Of a stretch of 64,000 nucleotides of DNA, positions 63,293-64,000 are shown piece by piece. Position numbers and translations under genes: made by a program. This DNA comes from Plasmodium brasilianum. Lineage: Eukaryota; Apicomplexa; Aconoidasida; Haemosporida; Plasmodiidae. The notes beneath the pieces were generated by a model. That model saw nothing but the letters and a program-made list of their open reading frames with translations, made no database searches and was not told the DNA's origin. Positions within the stretch are counted from its first letter, which is position 1; every line of letters starts with the position of its first letter. Location: positions 2,210,501-2,274,500 of the forward strand of contig NC_090120.1 of assembly GCF_023973825.1 (NCBI RefSeq), in the 5' to 3' direction.

Positions 63293-64000
63293 ATGTATAT
63301 AATATATATAATATATGTAGTAAAATTGAAATCTATGATTAAATAAATATTATAAACTATATAGTATTTTTATATTTATTGTAATCTGGAAGCGTATGCT
63401 GAAGTCTTTTTTCCGAATTAAATTTATGATTACTATAAAACTATTATTATGAAACATAAAATTAATTATCTCCTTATTTCAAACATATTTTCGTTTTTCC
63501 TTTTAATATGAGTATGCTAATGTTTAAAATAACGTGAAATAATTTCAGCGAAAAATATTTTTGTTTTATTATTTTGAATGTGATATTGTGAGTAATCTGA
63601 TCATTTTCATATCTAAATTAGTAACAAAATTACAGATATATGGTAAAATACAAGATACGACATAGTTATGCTGAATAATTAATATTAATTCCTATTCTAA
63701 AATTTATAATTTGGTTATTAGAAATGCATCTAAAGTTTTTACATGCAGCAAAAAAAGTATATGATTTTTTAAAATGTAATATGTATAATAATGTATATAT
63801 AATGAGTTCTATGGAGTTCAAAATAGTGGAATTCTATTAGAAATCTGAATAAAAAAAGGATTTCCTTTCAACTATTCTAATTATTTAGGTATTATAATGT
63901 TCCTTGCTATTACTTTTATGGAAATAATTGTTGTATTTTTTTCTTGGTATATAGCAAATAAAAATGCAATATAGAAATGTATATACGATTTGTTACTTTT

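Larger units (their letters stand above)
62111..64000. other. Intergenic to window end
   Basis: It starts with the fam-l 3' flank (element at 62416). It has a long (TA)n tract at 63267-63292 and otherwise AT-rich sequence. No gene, telomere repeat or other element is recognised. Confidence 0.55.

Noticed and set aside
63241..64000. Possible telomere-proximal repeat near the right end
   Set aside because: Only TA microsatellite sequence is present. No GGGTTYA-type telomere repeat was seen anywhere in the window.
1..64000. tRNA, rRNA, CRISPR, insertion sequences or bacterial operons
   Set aside because: None was recognised. The composition and spliced gene structure are those of a Plasmodium nuclear subtelomere.

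Overview
The window reads as nuclear subtelomeric DNA of a malaria parasite, most likely Plasmodium malariae or a close relative such as P. brasilianum. The DNA is extremely AT-rich with long A/T homopolymers. Genes are few, short and spliced, with GT..AG introns of about 75-190 bp and pyrimidine-rich acceptors. The gene content belongs to multigene families of exported or surface proteins: fam-m, fam-l, PIR, one STP1 gene and a small two-exon exported-protein family. fam-l and fam-m are known from the P. malariae lineage, which drives the species call. No core metabolic gene, tRNA, rRNA or telomere repeat is visible.

Layout. 1-0.7 kb: a decayed pir/STP1-like remnant cut by the window edge. 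4.4-5.7 kb: a three-exon pir gene with one in-frame stop. 9.0-12.9 kb: two broken fam-m genes. 16.7-17.6 kb: a compact PIR gene. 21.5-22.4 kb: an intact fam-m. 25.0-25.8 kb: a broken exported-protein gene. 28.4-28.8 kb: a fam-l/fam-m-like relic on the minus strand. 35.3-36.1 kb: a fam-l with a good exon 2 but a wrecked exon 1. 39.9-40.7 kb: an intact exported-protein gene with a canonical PEXEL, paralogous to the 25 kb relic. 42.3-42.9 kb (plus) and 43.5-44.5 kb (minus): two pir relics. 48.0-50.6 kb (minus): a complete four-exon STP1. 56.7-62.1 kb: an intact fam-m followed by an intact fam-l on the same strand, the doublet arrangement known for these families.

All fam-l, fam-m and related genes share one architecture. 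Exon 1 has exactly 29 codons and carries a hydrophobic signal, followed by a phase-0 intron of 117-127 bp. A PEXEL-like motif has its Arg at residue 52, then come a lysine-rich linker and two membrane segments. They also share non-coding blocks: an element about 220-250 bp upstream of the ATG and a GTTAAAATTAATATATAA-like element about 270-310 bp downstream of the stop. Several relics are broken at splice sites or homopolymers, so single-base assembly errors are possible in places. The products would act at the surface of, or inside, the infected red cell. None has an assigned biochemical function here.
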